A stretch of DNA of 64,000 bases. Source: Galeruca laticollis (taxonomy: Eukaryota > Arthropoda > Insecta > Coleoptera > Chrysomelidae). The DNA is taken from assembly GCA_963921935.1 (NCBI GenBank), contig OY998178.1:44570951-44634950 (forward strand). Direction: 5' to 3'. The notes under the pieces were generated by a model. It saw only the letters and a program-made list of their open reading frames with translations. It made no database searches and was not told the origin of the DNA. The position numbers were made by a program, and so were the translations under genes. Positions 60,205 through 64,000 of the stretch are shown in pieces (within the stretch, counting starts at the first letter, position 1; every line of letters starts with the position of its first letter).

Positions 60205-60312
60205 ACCTTTTTTACCCCTGTTGACCTGGCTCATAAATATGTGCTACTTGTTTCTTGTTTCTACATAGTGGGGAAGGTAGGGGGGTTAGGTCAACAGGGG
60301 TACCTTTTTTAC
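60205..60312. repeat. interleaved direct and inverted repeats
   Basis: GTACCTTTTTTACC occurs directly at 60205 and 60299. ACCCCTGTTGACCT (60216) and its complement AGGTCAACAGGGGT (60287) are inverted, so the two kinds overlap. Confidence 0.85.
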
Positions 60313-60878
60313 CTTCTGAGAAACCACTTTTTTGGGTGTAACTCTTCCTATCGAGTTACCTGCTACCGGTTGCTGTTGTATTTGTTTACAACGGGGCTCT
60401 TCTGCTAGTGAAGTCCCTTGTGGAGAGTTTTTCTTTCCACGAGATGTCATCCTTCCTACCGGGAGTGGGATTTTTTTTGGCCGCAGACGAATGGGAAATT
60501 GGGACCAGGTTTTATTTTTTTATTTAATATTGTATGTTCACGTATTAGATATTTGATTTCATTTTTATATAAGTATAATTCCATTTTTTTCCCTATTTCA
60601 CTTTTCTATATATAAATTTATAAAGGTATCCGCCTGGGCCAAGATTTAGTTAATAGGTAAACGCATTTCAACGCAACCAATACAATTTACGTTAATTTGT
60701 TTTTTCAGAGTTATACGTGTAAAATTGTAGGTAGTTTAATTTGTTTCTGATTTTACTTTTCCGCCCAACCTATCTAATATGCGAGAAAAGTATTGGTTTA
60801 TCCCAAAAAAAGTTGGAATTTTGAAATTTTTTTGAGTTATTTTTACGTTTTCCATCAACAACAACACGTGTGTATTTC

Positions 60879-60905
60879 GTCGTCGTCGTCGTCGTTGTCG
60901 TCGGC
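60879..60905. repeat. (CGT)n trinucleotide run
   Basis: About nine CGT-type units directly before the 173-bp tandem array. Confidence 0.9.
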
Positions 60906-60926
60906 CACTTTTACTTATATGTCTTG

Positions 60927-61680
60927 TTAGCACGATACAGCCTCCGAAGTGCAATAAGTCACCAATTTTATGATGGAATATTGTTAAGGACATTTCACAG
61001 ATGAACCCTATTGATTTTCAGCTCACCAGAGCCAGTACAACGGGTGCTATGGTACTTCAAGTAGAACGTTTTGTCATTTTTTGAGAAATTTCAGTTTGTT
61101 AGCACGATACAGCCTCCGGAGTTCAACAAGTCACCAATTTTATGATTGAATATTATTCAGTACGACTCACAGATGATCCTTATTGATCTTCAGCTAACCA
61201 GCGCAAATACAACAGGTGCTAAAGTACTTTAAGTACGATATTTTTGTCATTTTTGGAGAAGTTTCAGTTTGTTAGCACGATACAGCCTCGGGAGTATATA
61301 TAAGTGACCAATTTTATGATTGTATATTATTCAGAGCGTCTCAAAAATGGACCCTATTGATATTCAGCTCACTAAAGCCAGTACAACGGGAGCTACGGTA
61401 CTTGAAGTACCAAATTTTTCTCATTTTAGGAGAATTTTCAGTTTGTTAGCACAATACAGCCTCCAGAGAGTATACGATTGATCAATTTAATGATTGAATA
61501 TTGTTCAAGGTGTCTCACAGATGTATTCTATTGATTTTCAGCTGACTATAGCGAGTACAGCGGGTCCTATAAATCCAGATATACTGCATTTTAGGTTACT
61601 TTTGGAGAAATTTTGGTTTGTTAACACGATACATCCCCCGATAGAATGTTAATCAGGGCATCTCATAGATGCGGAAAAGT
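60927..61680. repeat. tandem satellite, unit about 173 bp, 4.3 copies
   Basis: Units begin TTAGCACGATACAGCCTCC at 60927, 61099, 61272, 61446 and (decayed, partial) 61621, giving periods of 172, 173, 174 and 175 bp. Shared landmarks in each unit are CACCAATTTTATGATTGAAT, CTATTGATTTTCAGCTCACC, AGTACAACGGGTGCTA and GAGAAATTTCAGTTTG. Identity is about 80-85 per cent by eye. No frame is conserved between copies. Confidence 0.95.
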
Positions 61681-63519
61681 TAGTTTTAATCTTTAAAACC
61701 GTTTATTTTCTGTGGGTTAGAACTATCCCAAAAAGTATAAGACGGTTTAATTAGAGTTTAGCACAATTTATTTTTGTAAGAAATACATTCTTTTAACGAG
61801 TCAACGGATTTCCTTTTTATATAAAACTTTTTTTCATTACTTGTATTTTTTTTCAATCTTTTGGGTAGCGTTTTATTAATAATACAGTATTTTTTTATTG
61901 TAACCATTGATTTTTTGTTGTAAATCTTTTTTCTCAATAGTCGATCCATTAAAGGACAGTATTTTTTAAAGGTGATCTTCTCCCCCATTTTCTGATTTTC
62001 AGGAAAAAGTGATCGTAAAGTTAGGCTTGGGCATTAATCAGATGGCGCCCTAAGTAACACCTTATATATTTAGATAAAATTTATGGGGAACCACACCCAT
62101 CACGACTAAGCTAGCCGGAGCCACCAGACAGTCGCAAAAATAAATACAGTTTTTCCTGCCTTCTAGTTTATTTGCTAGGTCATTTGTGATACAAACGAGT
62201 TAAAATTGTAACATCGAGTTTTGCCAGTGGAATATGAGATGGTTGTTCCTTAAAGTTTGTTGAGTTACGCCCAATTTGAAATGATGCTGTTTCGTCAGCA
62301 TCCTTTTCGATAACATTTTTAGCACTTTCGCACATTTGAGATTAACTGATATAAAATGGATCAGTGCCACCAAACGATTTGTATTATCGACAGAGTATTT
62401 TGAAAAGTAATTCATAGAATGTAAAATAATTTGCATAACAATCCGTTCTAACAAACGATTATAAAAAAAATGTAAATGACAAGTAGATTAAAAATATGTT
62501 GAAAAATTGTTCACTATAATTCTGTCATAGTCGGAAATATCAATAGATATGATACTAAATACATCAATCATATTTATAATATAAACATGTCGAACAAATA
62601 TTTCATTTACAAATATAAATTAACGACATGGAAGTATACAAAAAAACTTTTAGTGCTGTGCAGACACTTATATGATTTATAATGCTACACAAAAAGGAAA
62701 AAGAAAGAATAAATCACATTTCGGTTCCCAAAATAAAGAAGGATCAAGGTTATCAAGTAAGATATAACGAAAAGAAAAAAAACTAACCATACCTTGTTCA
62801 CTCTTAATGGCGAGTGAATGATGTCATTTTATTTTGACCTTATTAGATATACAGAAAAAAATGTATTAATTTGGACAACGAGTAAAACAAGGTTTTTGTC
62901 AAAAATGTACCTGATTACACTTTAATTTAGTCTTTTCATTTTAATTGAATAATTTTACGTATAACTTCTATCCAATTATTTGATTTAAGCTAAATGTACT
63001 GATTTACATTTACAATAAATTATCTGAAGCTTTGTGACGCTGCCTAATTGGCCAATCATTAATCGAATCTTTTTAACTTAACATACCGCATAATTATCTC
63101 GACAAATATATGATCACGTCGAATAATTCAAATCTTGAAGAAAATGATGATTTTGTATAGCTTTCCACAATTCTAAAATACTGCTATCTCTGTGAAGGTG
63201 AGTGTTTGTAGTCTAGTGTTTCAAATTTTTGAACATTTGAATTATGAAACAATGAACAGTTACATAAGATAAGTTAGCTATATGTCTCGTTGAAAATAAT
63301 TCATAAGCACTGAGGATATATCAGATGCAAATGAAACTTTTATCAAGCTGTTCTGTTCCAAATTAAAATTAAAGTCTATTGTTACGAATACTCAAGAAAT
63401 CCAAAGAAGAATTTGTTTCTAAATTATTGAAAATGTCTTGGATCAAATATTGTTATGAAATCCAATTTGACTAATACTTTACTTATTCACATTCAACGCT
63501 TCGTTCCAAAATTGGAACA
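61681..63519. other. A+T-rich DNA with no recognised gene
   Basis: Lys-rich minus-strand frames at 61758-61988 and 62200-62454 have no motif. A G+C-richer phrase at 62085-62140 is unassigned. Confidence 0.4.
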
Positions 63520-63837
63520 TTCTAGAATACTCCGAGCCTTTGTGGTATCCAGTTTTAGTTCGCGATTGGGAAATGCTGCAAAAGTGCAAAGACGCGCAAC
63601 CAGATTGTCTTTTGGCCGTGTAACTTTCTGAGTTACAATAGTTTTGATATTTAGAATGGCTTCCCGTTTATTCGGAAAATGTTAATAGCTTCAAAAACCA
63701 AATAGACTCTTATATTTTGAATCGTTAGTTTAGTTTAAGGCTTAGTACTAGTTTTTGTTTTCTTTGGCCTCTCCACAGGTAATTAGATTCAACAGCTTAT
63801 TATGGGCAAAGCAGGACCTAGTCCTCTACCCTTATCA
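63520..63837 (+). pseudogene. CR1-like LINE RT tail and 3' end
   Basis: AKVQRRATRLSFG, preceded by a decayed LEYS..W.P (around 63520-63560), is the RT connection motif of CR1-type LINEs (LEKVQRRATRL). A further frame has SFKNQIDSYI, the usual FKNRLD tail. The 3' end reads TTATGGGCAAAGCAGGACC and CCTCTACCC before an (AAT)n tail. Frameshifts are frequent. Only the last fifth of an ORF2 remains. Confidence 0.75.
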
Positions 63838-63839
63838 TA

Positions 63840-63882
<43 letters not shown>
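63838..63882. repeat. (AAT)n tail of the LINE
   Basis: About 14 AAT units follow the LINE 3' end directly. Confidence 0.95.
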
Positions 63883-63885
<3 letters not shown>

Positions 63886-64000
63886 CTATCGAAATGCAGT
63901 GCTGTTTCAGTGAATAGGACTAATATTCTTAAACGATTTGGGAAAATATTGAAGTAGGTGAAAGCGATATAAGATAGAGATAAGCGGACAAGTTGGTAAT

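Overview
The window looks like a transposon-graveyard stretch of an A+T-rich arthropod genome, most likely an insect. The reasons are the families present: mariner/IS630 relatives, P-element/THAP, pogo, PIF/Harbinger, several non-LTR retrotransposon clades, and Ty3/Gypsy with a tRNA-Ser-like primer site. Interstitial TTAGG-type repeats, GT-AG introns inside transposase relics and long simple-sequence arrays agree. I see no bacterial-style operon, no CRISPR array and no convincing tRNA or rRNA gene. Nearly every recognisable reading frame is a broken mobile-element gene. No ordinary host gene could be named. One small spliced reading frame at 17353-17717 is the only candidate for a non-transposon gene, and it sits between perfect inverted repeats.

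Layout. 0-5 kb: mariner tail, pogo-type MITE, and a P-element transposase relic (minus strand) that keeps introns and half a THAP domain. 6.5-11 kb: a 95-bp-arm hairpin, a Jockey/CR1-like LINE (minus), a PIF/Harbinger transposase relic and a LINE 3' end. 11.4-13.5 kb: a LINE with both ends present but its reverse transcriptase deleted. 15-16 kb: a fold-back element made from two opposed 3' ends of a mariner-like transposon. 16.3-19.1 kb: nested inverted repeats around the spliced candidate gene. 19.5-22 kb: a nearly complete element with a DUF7869-like transposase and an apparent 4-bp target duplication (Sola-like). 23.5-26.9 kb: a tandem repeat and two LINE RT fragments. 28-31 kb: small inverted-repeat elements. 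31.5-35 kb: a five-exon IS630-type transposon with very long, CTAGTTT-rich terminal repeats and a lost catalytic Asp.

36.1-39.9 kb is the most interesting nest. A LINE ends in a (TATC)n tail of about 700 bp, and an R1-clade-like LINE lies on the opposite strand with the same tetranucleotide array on both sides. 41-44 kb: LINE RNase H/C-terminus, then Ty3/Gypsy gag with a primer-binding site. 44.7-47.8 kb: a pogo element with matching terminal repeats whose 5' half holds a THAP exon instead of the expected DNA-binding domain. 48.6-50.5 kb: an inverted-repeat-bounded segment containing a Gypsy pol fragment. 53.2-56.5 kb: a deleted Harbinger-like element, then a mariner relative with 449-bp inverted repeats. 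57-62 kb: a pogo-type MITE, degenerate tandem repeats and a tandem satellite of about 173 bp (4.3 copies). 63.5-63.9 kb: a LINE 3' end with an (AAT)n tail.

The relics do not act together as a pathway; they record successive nested insertions. Several frameshifts fall in homopolymer runs, so some damage could be assembly error.
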